Below are positions 32,346-39,560 of a stretch of DNA of 43,806 bases, piece by piece (the stretch's first letter is position 1; each line of letters opens with the position of its first letter). Below the pieces are notes generated by a model. It was not told where the DNA came from. It was given only the letters and a program-made list of their open reading frames with translations, and searched no databases. This stretch comes from a virus. The stretch covers positions 1-43,806 of IMG/VR virus record IMGVR_UViG_3300036401_000078, one strand, 5' to 3'. The position numbers were made by a program, and so were the translations under genes.

Positions 32346-34628
32346 ATGACCGTTCCGACGACCCTATCGAGCGTGATCTATACCGGCACCAACACGGTAT
32401 CGATCTACAATGTAACTTGGGGATTCGCCGAATCCGCCGACCTGATCGTCTACACGATCAACGCCGCGGGGACGGTCATCACCAAGCTGGTCGAGACCAC
32501 GGACTACACGGTTGCCGGCGCGGGCATTCCGACGGGCGGGACGGTCACCCTCCTAGCGGGCAACCTGGCCAGTGGCGTCAAGCTCTTCATCGCCTCGGAT
32601 CCGGAGCAGATCCAGCAGGTGCTGTTGCAGCAGGGATCGGCGTTCAATCCCGCTGACCTCATGGCGGCGCTGGATCGCGCCTGCCGCGAGATCCAGGCGA
32701 ATCGCCGGCTGATCGCTGGCTCGATCCAATACCCGGTGGCCGAGTCGCTCAATAGCCCGGCCGCCATTGCGATCCTACCGCCCAAGGCCCTGCGCCTGAG
32801 CCAGGGATTGGTGACCGATTCCCTGGGCAACGTGACGACCGGTGTTGCGCCCGCATCGGGCGTGATCAGTGGCCCCATGGCGCCAGTGGTCGGTGCGGCA
32901 AGCCTGCCGATCGCGCGCTCGCTCCTGGGCGTCAACTCGACGCTGGTCATCAACGTCCGGGACTATCCCTACCTCGCGACGGGTGACGGTTCGACCGATG
33001 ACACCGCGGCCATCGCGGCGGCGCTGACGGCGGCGGGTGCGGCTCCCGGAGCCACGGTCTATATCCCGCATGGGACGTACAAGATCACCAGCGAGTTGAC
33101 CGTTCCCGAGCAGACGCAGGTGGTGGGCGAGAGCAAATACGGCTCGATCCTGCTGGGCGCCATCGGCGCGAATAGCGTCTTGAAGGCAGCCGGAACGATC
33201 AACGTCAACGGCGCCAACAAGGTCCGCATCGCGGATCTCACCATCCGAGCGACGGCGAATGGCGGCAACGCCATCGCGCTCCTGTGGGGTGGCCTCAACG
33301 CGGTCGAGCGCGTCTCGATCACGTGGGACGGAACGCATCAGTTCGTCAACGGCATCGTCTTGGAGCAACAGGCGGTGGTGGTGATCCGGGAGTGCGATAT
33401 CGCCGCGCTCTCGGGCAAGCTCATCTGGTCCCCGTTCGCGGGTGAGTTTACGACCTACGGCACGCCGGTCTCGAACTACGTGACGGCGCTGACGATCGAC
33501 CATTGCCAGTTGAACATGTCCAGCGCCGCCGCCTCGGCGACCGCCTGCGGCTTGGTCATCGACAACGGCGAAGGCATCCTGATCAGCAATTCCAACTTCA
33601 ACGGCGCCGCGACCGGTCAGCGGGCGATGGTGTTCTCGGACATCCTCGGCATCTCGATCATCGGCAACTACATCGAGCAGTCGGTGCTCCCGTCGACCAG
33701 CGATGGCATCCAGTTCAACACGCTGTCCTTTGGCGGGTCCGCGAGCGGGACGAACAAGGGCGCGGCGATCCATGGCAACTTCTTCGCCTGGGATACCAAG
33801 GCGGTGTGGCAGGCGTCGGGCGGCGCGGCACAGATCCGCGTCAACTCCTTCGATACCGGCCTGTCCATCGTCGGAAACTTCTTCGAGGGCAACCACGGTT
33901 TCACGATTCGCATCGCTGGTCCGGTCGCTGGCGGCCATATCGGTCCCAACGAATGCACGACCGAGACGCAGGGCGACCAGAGCGGCATCTTGTCGTACGT
34001 CGAGATTGACCAGGGCGTCACCGCGAACATTGCCGTCGAGGCTCGCGACTTCGTGCAGATGTCGCCGGTGGCTGACACGTTCGGTTGGGGAGCGCATAAC
34101 CAGCGGTGGATGACCACCGCGCCCCTGGCGGCGACGGGGCCGGTGAACTTTGGCGCTGGCGACTACATCCTGAGCGGTAGCGGGCTCACGCCGTACTTCT
34201 GCACGACGCGCGGCACCGTTTGCATCGGTGGCCCGGGATCGAACAACGCCCGCTCGACCATGGGGTCGAACGTGCTCAAGATCGCCGATGGCGGTTCGAC
34301 CGGCAACCTGGCGGTTGGCCAATACATCACGTTCACTGGTACCGCTGGCTCGCGCAAGGTCATCCGGCTGTGGGATGATGGCGTCGACTTCAACATCCAG
34401 TTCGATGGCGCTGGCGCCGATGCCACGGTCGATCCGGTGACCATCGGTTACCTGGCGCCGACCTTCCGCGCCGGACAAACCGAGGTGGTGGCCACGGCCG
34501 ATCTTCCGGCTGCTGGCGCCGGCAACGATGGTCGCGTGATCGTCGAAGACGCCGGGGCCGGCAACCGCAACCTGATCATCTACGGCGGTGGCCAGCGTTT
34601 CAGAATCGACGGCGGGGCGCCTTTCTGA
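32346..34628 (+). CDS. Tail spike: T7-fibre-like N-terminus plus pectate-lyase beta-helix (760 aa)
   Basis: Residues 1-~120 match the T7 gp17-type tail-binding domain (FAESADLIVYTIN, IASDPEQIQQ, NPADLMAALDRACREIQ). Around residue 205 begins a pectate-lyase-3-type right-handed beta-helix (GDGSTDDTAAIAAAL, VYIPHGTYKIT) with repeated GISIIGNYIEQ and LSIVGNFFEG rungs. Such spikes trim or bind capsular polysaccharide or O-antigen. The C-terminal ~150 residues form a separate beta-rich tip. It shares a TGATG junction with the holin-like gene. Confidence 0.9.
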   Translation: MTVPTTLSSVIYTGTNTVSIYNVTWGFAESADLIVYTINAAGTVITKLVETTDYTVAGAGIPTGGTVTLLAGNLASGVKLFIASDPEQIQQVLLQQGSAFNPADLMAALDRACREIQANRRLIAGSIQYPVAESLNSPAAIAILPPKALRLSQGLVTDSLGNVTTGVAPASGVISGPMAPVVGAASLPIARSLLGVNSTLVINVRDYPYLATGDGSTDDTAAIAAALTAAGAAPGATVYIPHGTYKITSELTVPEQTQVVGESKYGSILLGAIGANSVLKAAGTINVNGANKVRIADLTIRATANGGNAIALLWGGLNAVERVSITWDGTHQFVNGIVLEQQAVVVIRECDIAALSGKLIWSPFAGEFTTYGTPVSNYVTALTIDHCQLNMSSAAASATACGLVIDNGEGILISNSNFNGAATGQRAMVFSDILGISIIGNYIEQSVLPSTSDGIQFNTLSFGGSASGTNKGAAIHGNFFAWDTKAVWQASGGAAQIRVNSFDTGLSIVGNFFEGNHGFTIRIAGPVAGGHIGPNECTTETQGDQSGILSYVEIDQGVTANIAVEARDFVQMSPVADTFGWGAHNQRWMTTAPLAATGPVNFGAGDYILSGSGLTPYFCTTRGTVCIGGPGSNNARSTMGSNVLKIADGGSTGNLAVGQYITFTGTAGSRKVIRLWDDGVDFNIQFDGAGADATVDPVTIGYLAPTFRAGQTEVVATADLPAAGAGNDGRVIVEDAGAGNRNLIIYGGGQRFRIDGGAPF

Positions 34629-34957
34629 TGGATTCTCCCTTTGCCCAATACGGCATATCTGCGGTCACGATCGCACTGGTCGTCGCCGGCATGCGCGTCC
34701 TGTGGACGCAGTACCTGGACACCCGCAAGGAGTTGCGCGCCAACGCCGACGCCTGCGCTGAACGCGAGGCGGCCCTGGTCAAGCGCGTGCAGTCGCTCGA
34801 AGACAGCCGCAACTCGGACCTGGTCTCGGTCATCAATGCGGCGATGGAATCCATGCGGATGACCGCCACGGCGCTGCATGAGAACTCGGGAACCTTCCGG
34901 ATCATGGCCGAGGAATCAGGACTTCACCGCGTGGCGATAAAAAGGCCCAACCAATGA
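34628..34957 (+). CDS. Holin-like single-pass membrane protein (109 aa)
   Basis: One hydrophobic segment at residues ~9-27 (GISAVTIALVVAGMRVLW) is followed by a charged coiled coil (TRKELRANADACAEREAAL). Positive charges after the segment predict a cytoplasmic C-terminus, which argues against an inner-membrane spanin and is more holin-like. A holin directly after the tail fibre gene is also the T7 arrangement. No family match was possible; a virion-associated membrane protein is an alternative. Confidence 0.55.
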   Translation: MDSPFAQYGISAVTIALVVAGMRVLWTQYLDTRKELRANADACAEREAALVKRVQSLEDSRNSDLVSVINAAMESMRMTATALHENSGTFRIMAEESGLHRVAIKRPNQ

Positions 34958-35520
34958 GATTCATCCTACCAGCTATCGCCATCGCCCTGTTGACACTTGG
35001 GGGCTGCACCCAAGCGCAGGTGGACCGGGCCGCGGCGATCAGCGCCGAGGCTGATGCCCGATTGGCGAAGGCCGATCAGGCGATCGCCCTCGCGCAGCAA
35101 GCGGTCGATCAGGGCAAGACCCTGGCCGATTCGATCGGCAGCGTGAGGGCGCAGCAGATCGTCGCGCAGGCCCAAGCCGGGCTCGCGGCGGCCACCGCTG
35201 CCCGCGAGGCGGTCCAGGTCGCGGACGATGCCTCCCACAAGGCCCTGGATGCCGCCAAGGCTTCCCAGGCGGCCGGTGGGTCGACGCTCGACGTGCTGAT
35301 CGCCGCGCTGACCGCGTTTGTCCCGGCGGCTGGTGTGGCGGCTGGTGCCATCCGCAAAGCCATCTCCGCGAGCCAGGCGCTACGCCAGACGGTGACCGGG
35401 GTCGAAGAAGCCAAGAAGACCATGAGCCCCGAGACGATCGCCAACCTCCACGGCGCCTTGGCTGAGGCTCAGGACGACCACGTGAAGGCCGCGGTATCTC
35501 TCATCAAAGCGACCCTTTAG
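34954..35520 (+). CDS. Predicted lipoprotein downstream of holin-like gene (188 aa)
   Basis: It has a lipoprotein signal with Arg2, a hydrophobic core and lipobox L15-G16-G17-C18. Threonine at +2 predicts the outer membrane. The mature part is long, Ala/Gln-rich and helical (AEADARLAKADQAIALAQQA), with a second hydrophobic stretch at ~111-128 (LDVLIAALTAFVPAAGVA). ATGA overlap with the holin-like gene suggests a lysis or envelope role, such as an unusual outer-membrane spanin; this is inference. Repetitive Ala-rich helices could also belong to a virion component. Confidence 0.6.
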   Translation: MRFILPAIAIALLTLGGCTQAQVDRAAAISAEADARLAKADQAIALAQQAVDQGKTLADSIGSVRAQQIVAQAQAGLAAATAAREAVQVADDASHKALDAAKASQAAGGSTLDVLIAALTAFVPAAGVAAGAIRKAISASQALRQTVTGVEEAKKTMSPETIANLHGALAEAQDDHVKAAVSLIKATL

Positions 35521-35529
35521 GATTCCCCC

Positions 35530-35793
35530 ATGGCACAGGCCCCTCAGATCTTCGCCAAGAGCCCCGACGCGCCGGCTGGCGGCGGCGTTGCGGTCACCCC
35601 CTCGGACACGGTCAGCGTGGCGACCCCCTTCCGCGCGCTGTGGGTCGGCGTGACTGGGGACGTGGCGGTGCTCATGCTCGGGGGCAACGTGCTGACCTTC
35701 CTCAACGTCCCCTCGGGCTCGATCCTGCCGGCTTCCGGTTCGCGGGTGAACGCGACCGGGACCACGGCAACCTCGATCCTCGCGCTCTGGTAG
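35530..35793 (+). CDS. Spike-base-like protein, Rcc01079 type (87 aa)
   Basis: The sequence follows the small spike-base family first named from the Rhodobacter gene transfer agent: VTPSDTVSVATPFRALWVG, DVAVLMLGG, a VPSGSILP turn and ATGTTATSILALW at the end. These proteins form a base that attaches spikes or fibres to virions. The LamG-like protein follows 12 bases downstream. Confidence 0.72.
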   Translation: MAQAPQIFAKSPDAPAGGGVAVTPSDTVSVATPFRALWVGVTGDVAVLMLGGNVLTFLNVPSGSILPASGSRVNATGTTATSILALW

Positions 35794-35805
35794 ACGGGGC
35801 CGCTC

Positions 35806-36495
35806 GTGAGCACAGGACCGGTTGGTTGGTGGCTCTGCAACGAAGGTTCGGGGACCATCGCCCACGACCTCTCGGGCAATGCCAACGACGCCACGCTGGA
35901 GAACGGAGCGGCCTTCGTCACCGGGCAGCAGGGATCGGCGATTGCCTTTGCTGGTTCTGACGAGGTGGCGATCACGGCCGCGCAGGGACCGAACATCAAT
36001 TACGACTTGACGATCGCCATGTGGATCAATCGATCCGCGATCGCACGCGGCGGGCTCCTGGCCAAGACCAACGGCAGCACGTGGAACTACGACCTCATCG
36101 TGGAGTACCAGCCGGGCGCCCTGACCTTCTATTCCGACAATCTGACCGGCAATACGCAGACGTCGTTTTACAACATCATCGCCGAGACGAATCGCTGGTA
36201 CCACGTCGCGGTGGTGCGCGATTACAACGCTAACTCGACGATCTTTTTCGTCGACGGCGCACCGGCTGGTGGCGGTGTCCAGAACGGTGTGATGAACGTG
36301 TCGGCCGGCGAGGTGATCAACATCGGGAGCGAGGGCGATCCTGGCTCGCCTGGTACGGACTTCTTCCAGGGCGACATCTACGACGTCCGGATCTATGACC
36401 GCGCCCTGTCAGCGACTGAGATCGCTACCCTGGCCCAGGCGCCGGGATCCACCCATCGGGCCATGGGCATCGGTATCGGGTTGATGCTGCGCTAG
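35806..36495 (+). CDS. LamG/concanavalin-A-like lectin domain protein (229 aa)
   Basis: A complete LamG jellyroll: WWLCNEGSGTIAHDLSGNAND at the start, AFAGSDEVAI, LTIAMWINR, RWYHVAVVRDY, FFVDGAPAGG and FQGDIYDVRIYDRALSATEI. Such domains bind carbohydrate or other surface ligands, so a head or tail decoration or auxiliary receptor-binding role is likely. The GTG start at 35806 follows the spike-base gene. Its TAG shares a CTAG palindrome with the stop of the opposing minus-strand gene. Confidence 0.85.
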   Translation: MSTGPVGWWLCNEGSGTIAHDLSGNANDATLENGAAFVTGQQGSAIAFAGSDEVAITAAQGPNINYDLTIAMWINRSAIARGGLLAKTNGSTWNYDLIVEYQPGALTFYSDNLTGNTQTSFYNIIAETNRWYHVAVVRDYNANSTIFFVDGAPAGGGVQNGVMNVSAGEVINIGSEGDPGSPGTDFFQGDIYDVRIYDRALSATEIATLAQAPGSTHRAMGIGIGLMLR

Positions 36496-36563
36496 CAGTC
36501 GCCCAGGATCGCCACCACGACGGCGGTCAGCAGCAGCCATATACCCCAGGCGAGCAGGCTCAC
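36492..36563 (-). CDS. 23-residue transmembrane micropeptide
   Basis: A GTG at 36563 overlaps the stop of the preceding minus-strand gene (GTGA) and opens a 23-codon ORF that is almost wholly one hydrophobic helix (SLLAWGIWLLLTAVVVAI) ending in GDC. The final Cys is not in a valid lipobox because Asp precedes it. The overlap pattern is the one used by real genes here, but the ORF is tiny. Confidence 0.4.
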   Translation of the reverse strand: MSLLAWGIWLLLTAVVVAILGDC

Positions 36564-36757
36564 GCCTTGGTCTCCCAGACCTGGGATTGCAACTCCGGAA
36601 AGCTCTGGCCCGCCCGCCGCTTCCAGTACCGCGCGTCTTGCTTCGCCTCTTCGGTTTCCCGGCGCGCTTCCGCGAGGCGATCGAGCAGCCATGCCATCAC
36701 CAACACCTGGATCACGACCAGGGCGATCATGGCGGTGTAGATGTCGGCGGGGGTCAC
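36560..36757 (-). CDS. Small membrane protein with cytoplasmic or periplasmic helix (65 aa)
   Basis: The GTG at 36757 overlaps the stop of the upstream HTH gene. One N-terminal membrane helix at residues ~6-25 (YTAMIALVVIQVLVMAWLL) is followed by a charged helix (RLAEARRETEEAKQDARYW). The shape resembles small inner-membrane spanins or regulators, but its place at the end of the replication operon is unusual for lysis. The frame extends upstream of the GTG without support. Confidence 0.6.
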   Translation of the reverse strand: MTPADIYTAMIALVVIQVLVMAWLLDRLAEARRETEEAKQDARYWKRRAGQSFPELQSQVWETKA

Positions 36758-37017
36758 CGGATCTTTCTCCGCGCCAACCCATTGCGGCGCCGCCATTCGC
36801 CGACGGTACCGATGAAGCAATCGGCGGCACGCGCCAGCTCTTCGCGCGATGCGCCAGCGTGATGCAGCGCGAGCGCCTGACCAAACGATAGTTTGCCCAA
36901 GCGGGTCAGGTCGCGCGGCGTCCGATTGCCGCTGTTCTTGTTCTTGCCCCAGCGCGTGCCGACCTCGGCGCGGTCGCTGATGGCAAGCAGGGCAAGCTCT
37001 TCCGGGGTGAAGGTCAC
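36754..37017 (-). CDS. HTH-containing hypothetical protein (87 aa)
   Basis: The GTG at 37017 is set by the GTGA overlap with the Lar-like gene. The C-terminal half holds a helix-turn-helix-like stretch (ALALHHAGASREELARAADC, then VGEWRRRNGL) with a basic end. The N-terminal part is acidic and then basic (GTRWGKNKNSGNR). Probably DNA-binding; no family is named. Confidence 0.62.
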   Translation of the reverse strand: MTFTPEELALLAISDRAEVGTRWGKNKNSGNRTPRDLTRLGKLSFGQALALHHAGASREELARAADCFIGTVGEWRRRNGLARRKIR

Positions 37018-37217
37018 GGCGTGGACGCCAATGAATACCGCCGGTTCCACGCGTCAGCGGCGAACTCCGGAGTCATGTAGGAATCGGTCCTGGCGTTGCA
37101 TTCGTCGCTGCAGACGACGACCCACCCGACCATGGCTGGCGTTATGTCCTCACTGTCAGGCGGGAGCATGTGCGCCGTTCCGCCGCAGAATGGGCAATGC
37201 TTGAGGACGGGGCTCAC
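37014..37217 (-). CDS. Lar-family restriction-alleviation-like zinc ribbon (67 aa)
   Basis: It has the classical Lar layout: C8-x2-C11-GG, then C36-x3-C40 with NARTDSYMTPEFAADAWNRR. Lar proteins of lambdoid prophages reduce type I restriction by favouring methylation, so an anti-restriction role is inferred. GTG start overlapping the preceding stop. A second, fused Lar-like protein is encoded at 3099. Confidence 0.8.
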   Translation of the reverse strand: MSPVLKHCPFCGGTAHMLPPDSEDITPAMVGWVVVCSDECNARTDSYMTPEFAADAWNRRYSLASTP

Positions 37218-37426
37218 GGCTTCACCACCGGAAACGCGATTCCCCGCTTGGCGGCAAAGCTCGCCGCACGAGCGGTGCAGACGTAGGACGTCCGGACTTC
37301 GCCGGTAGCCGCATCGGTCACCTCGGCTCGGTAGGATGGCGGATGCGCCTTCGGCTGGGCGGCGCAGGTGCAGAGCCGGCCGCCGGAATCCGAGATGCGG
37401 GCCAGGCCTGGTTGCGCCCAGGTCAT
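37214..37426 (-). CDS. Hypothetical protein (70 aa)
   Basis: The ATG at 37426 follows a GAGG-like site and overlaps the stop of the RHH gene by 4 bases. It contains a C-x-C (GRLCTCAAQPKAHPP) and a later Cys, then beta-like VTDAATGEVRTSYVCT, possibly a small metal-binding or treble-clef-like fold. No family is recognised. Confidence 0.6.
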   Translation of the reverse strand: MTWAQPGLARISDSGGRLCTCAAQPKAHPPSYRAEVTDAATGEVRTSYVCTARAASFAAKRGIAFPVVKP

Positions 37427-37602
37427 GGCTTGGCCCTCTTGCTGTTGGGCATGCCGTCCGGGTACATCGTGCGCAGCATCGCTAGACGCGCCCATTCACT
37501 GACCGTCGTTCCGCTGAGAGCAGCCCACGCACGGAACTCTCGGTAGACGTCTGCCTCCAAGTACACGCCGACGCGGATCAGAGGCGGAGGCTTAGGCTTC
37601 AT
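37423..37602 (-). CDS. Ribbon-helix-helix DNA-binding protein (59 aa)
   Basis: The sequence reads as a complete Arc/CopG-type RHH: a strand LIRVGVYL, helix A EADVYREFRAWAALSG, turn and helix B TTVSEWARLAMLRT, then a basic tail. Such proteins bind DNA as dimers and often autoregulate their operons. ATG at 37602; the stop overlaps the next ATG by 4 bases. It lies 9 bases after the upstream gene. Confidence 0.75.
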   Translation of the reverse strand: MKPKPPPLIRVGVYLEADVYREFRAWAALSGTTVSEWARLAMLRTMYPDGMPNSKRAKP

Positions 37603-37611
37603 GCGTGGGGA

Positions 37612-37812
37612 CTATGGTAGCCATAGGTCTCCTGAGTCAACCGCGTGTTCTGCCCAACGGCAGGCCTCATCCGTGATCCAGTGGTGGCCGTCCCTGCGGT
37701 TTTGGTGATCCATCCGGTGCTCGCGCTTGGCGCCGGTGCCCTGGACGATGCGGCCGCAGGTGCAGAAGTGGGCGCGCTTCGCGTGTGCCTGCGCTCGGCT
37801 GCGGGAGGTCAT
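37612..37812 (-). CDS. Small Cys/His-rich protein (66 aa)
   Basis: The ATG at 37812 overlaps the stop of the initiator gene. It is basic, with FCTCGRIV and several His (REHRMDHQNRRDGHHW) and a later Cys, suggestive of a zinc-binding or nucleic-acid-binding fold of a type frequent in phage early operons. The function is unknown. Confidence 0.62.
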   Translation of the reverse strand: MTSRSRAQAHAKRAHFCTCGRIVQGTGAKREHRMDHQNRRDGHHWITDEACRWAEHAVDSGDLWLP

Positions 37813-38573
37813 ACAGACGCCCCCGCCAGCTCCGCCTCCAGGTCCCGGGCCGAGCATGTCGCCAGGGTAACCGGCATACGCTTGCGAGCCCTCCGGAGCG
37901 CGTCCCGGATCTCCCCCACCCTCCGGTCCCTGGTGACGTCCCGCCAGGCTAGGAGCGCCTGGGTGGACCTGGATGCGGGTGAGAGATCAAACTCGCTCAG
38001 GAGGGATTCTAGGCGCCTCCACGGCGATGCCTGGGGCTTGTCGTCTCCCTCTCCTGTCCCCGCGATCGGATCGCCCCCCTGAAGGGGCGAATCCGGAGCG
38101 AGTGCTTGGCCACAAGCACGTGGGCCGGTGTGTCTCTCTCTCTTAGAGAGAGACACCGGGAAGGTAGTGACCGCCTGGCGGCACGGTTCATTGCCGTTTG
38201 GCGGCACGGTTGTCGGTGTCGACTGTGTCGCCTGGCGGCACCTTCTCGGGGCCTTCGCGGTGAGGTGCTCGATCACAATAGACCGCTGCCGCACTCGGGG
38301 GTCGCACCCCCTGGGCCTGGTGCCGCCGGTGGCGTAGGCCAGGGCGCCGATTTTGTGCAGATGGCGGTAGGCGTCGACAATGGCCGTCCGGCCGAAGCCG
38401 GACAGGTCCCTGACGGTCGATTCGGAGACCCATGCGTTCTCGCCGGTGTAGCGGTCAGCGAACGCGGCAATGGTCAGCAAGACCACTTTGCCGATGGGGG
38501 TTACGACCTCGGGGTCGAGCCGAGCGATGCGCTCTGAGAGGGTTTGCGGGGGGCGGGCGGGAACGGTGGTCAC
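37809..38573 (-). CDS. Replication initiator-like winged-helix protein (254 aa)
   Basis: Residues ~15-80 form a winged-helix domain of the HTH_36/replication O type (PIGKVVLLTIAAFADR, AWVSESTVRDLSGFGRTAIVDAYRHLHKIGAL). A low-complexity, Arg/Gln/Pro-rich middle (~100-175) carries DNA repeats, and a helical C-terminal domain follows. Phage O-like proteins bind iterons inside their own gene and recruit the host helicase; no phage helicase is seen here. It heads the second minus-strand operon. The initiator role is inferred from domain, position and iterons. Confidence 0.7.
   Translation of the reverse strand: MTTVPARPPQTLSERIARLDPEVVTPIGKVVLLTIAAFADRYTGENAWVSESTVRDLSGFGRTAIVDAYRHLHKIGALAYATGGTRPRGCDPRVRQRSIVIEHLTAKAPRRCRQATQSTPTTVPPNGNEPCRQAVTTFPVSLSKRERHTGPRACGQALAPDSPLQGGDPIAGTGEGDDKPQASPWRRLESLLSEFDLSPASRSTQALLAWRDVTRDRRVGEIRDALRRARKRMPVTLATCSARDLEAELAGASV
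38130..38156. repeat. 12-bp perfect inverted repeat inside initiator gene
   Basis: The arms at 38130-38141 (GTGTCTCTCTCT) and 38145-38156 pair perfectly around a 3-base loop. There is no T-tract. It lies about 20 bases from the first of the iteron-like repeats in the same gene, as expected for an origin structure. Confidence 0.6.
38176..38241. repeat. Iteron-like direct repeats, candidate replication origin
   Basis: TGGCGGCAC occurs at 38176-38184, 38199-38207 and 38233-38241; the first two extend to 13 identical bases (TGGCGGCACGGTT). An inverted core GGCGGCAC lies at 38320-38327. Spacings of 23 and 34 bases are not multiples of three, so the repeats encode different residues and are not explained by protein repetition. 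Lambda-like phages place the origin inside the O gene in this manner. Confidence 0.5.
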
Positions 38574-38686
38574 GGGTCGGCCTGTCTACCTCGCGGGGCG
38601 AGGCTCTTGCGCCGGACATCGCGACCACACAATGCGATTGCCCTGGCTAGGCATCGATCGTCGGCACTCTGTCCGGCAGGTTTTCA

Positions 38687-38716
38687 ACGACCATCGCTTG
38701 TGTAGGCGATGGTCGT
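38687..38716. promoter_or_regulatory. 11-bp perfect dyad near the replication operon promoter
   Basis: ACGACCATCGC at 38687-38697 and its exact reverse complement at 38706-38716 flank an 8-base loop. On the minus strand it falls at or just after the expected transcription start, fitting an operator or a 5' mRNA hairpin. On the plus strand only a T4 run follows, so it would be a weak terminator there. Confidence 0.5.
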
Positions 38717-38719
38717 GCT

Positions 38720-38748
38720 GTTTTAGGGAATCAGTGGTCGAGCCGCAA
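38720..38748 (-). promoter_or_regulatory. Candidate sigma-70-like promoter for the replication operon
   Basis: Reading the minus strand, TTGCGG (38748-38743) and TAAAAC (38725-38720) are separated by 17 bases, matching a weak -35/-10 pair. It precedes the initiator gene by about 150 bases. A GGTAC-N4-GTACC dyad at 38762-38775 lies just upstream. Confidence 0.4.
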
Positions 38749-38846
38749 GCGCAGCCATTCCGGTACCCTAGTACCATGCGAACGGATTGAACCACCACCC
38801 TAGCGCCTCCGCTGGTGATGGCCCCCCACCGGTGCTAGAACCGCGA

Positions 38847-39056
38847 ATGGAACCGCTGCCCGATGATGCGGGCGTCTATGTCCTGGTGCGCGGGGCCGTC
38901 GTCAGGGCCCGGATCAACGGCGCCTGGTACGAGGGGGACCCCTATCACCGACTGATCATCACCAGTGGGGAGTTTGACCAGGAGGCACGGTGCTGGAACG
39001 CGCTGCCGACGATCACCTGGCAGAAGGTGGCGCGGGAGGATTGGGGGAGGTTGTGA
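38847..39056 (+). CDS. Isolated small hypothetical protein (69 aa)
   Basis: The only plus-strand gene in the right arm. Residues read as a compact beta-rich protein (AGVYVLVRGAVVRARINGAWYEG, then ARCWNALPTITWQKVARED). I prefer the ATG at 38847 because residues upstream look non-coding; a TTG at 38787 opens the same frame. Its last 44 bases overlap the convergent gene at 39013-39357. No family is recognised. Confidence 0.5.
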   Translation: MEPLPDDAGVYVLVRGAVVRARINGAWYEGDPYHRLIITSGEFDQEARCWNALPTITWQKVAREDWGRL

Positions 39057-39357
39057 GGCTACGGTTCCAATAGGGCTTGGACGCAAACCGCAATAGGCCG
39101 TCCATGACCTTGGCCCATCCGATCGCCTCCCGCTTTGCGCGGGCGCTGACTGATTCCGCATGAGCCTCAGCGCCGATCTCGGCCAGTGTCGGGCATAGGC
39201 CATCGGGATCGAAAAAGTTGGTAGACCAGTTGAACGGCTCCGCGTTGAAGGTTGTGAGGTAGCCGGAATAGCTGTTCTCCTTCGGGTACTCCGCCTCGAT
39301 CTCTTCCCGTGAGAGGATATGCAGCGGGCGGAAGCAGTCGTCGGGGGCGAGGGTCAT
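39013..39357 (-). CDS. Hypothetical protein (114 aa)
   Basis: Last gene of the long minus-strand accessory operon; its ATG overlaps the preceding stop (39354-39357). The N-terminal half contains LSREEIEAEYPKENSY and an aromatic patch (NAEPFNWSTNFFDPDG); the end is Ser/Pro-rich. It overlaps the tail of the convergent gene by 44 bases. The function is unknown. Confidence 0.7.
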   Translation of the reverse strand: MTLAPDDCFRPLHILSREEIEAEYPKENSYSGYLTTFNAEPFNWSTNFFDPDGLCPTLAEIGAEAHAESVSARAKREAIGWAKVMDGLLRFASKPYWNRSLTTSPNPPAPPSAR

Positions 39358-39560
39358 GGATCACGACGCACGGTATTCAGGGCCAACCATGCCTGCCGCA
39401 ACCGCTCCATCTCCGCCCGTGCCCGGATTTCCAGTTCCCTGGCCCATTCCACGGCTTGGGGCGAGGCATCAGAGGGTAGATCGAAGCTCCATGGGGAGAG
39501 CGGGGCGCCGCCGGTGAGGCGGAAGAGTTGATGGGCCAGGTCGGTGAGGGGGTCGGTCAT
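39354..39560 (-). CDS. Hypothetical protein (68 aa)
   Basis: The ATG at 39560 is set by the ATGA overlap. A short N-terminal polar part is followed by a long charged helix (VEWARELEIRARAEMERLRQ). No family is recognised; a small adaptor or coiled-coil protein is possible. Confidence 0.68.
   Translation of the reverse strand: MTDPLTDLAHQLFRLTGGAPLSPWSFDLPSDASPQAVEWARELEIRARAEMERLRQAWLALNTVRRDP

Noticed and set aside
38687-38725. Rho-independent terminator on the plus strand
   Set aside because: The stem is good but only four T follow and no plus-strand gene ends there; the dyad is better explained by the minus-strand promoter.
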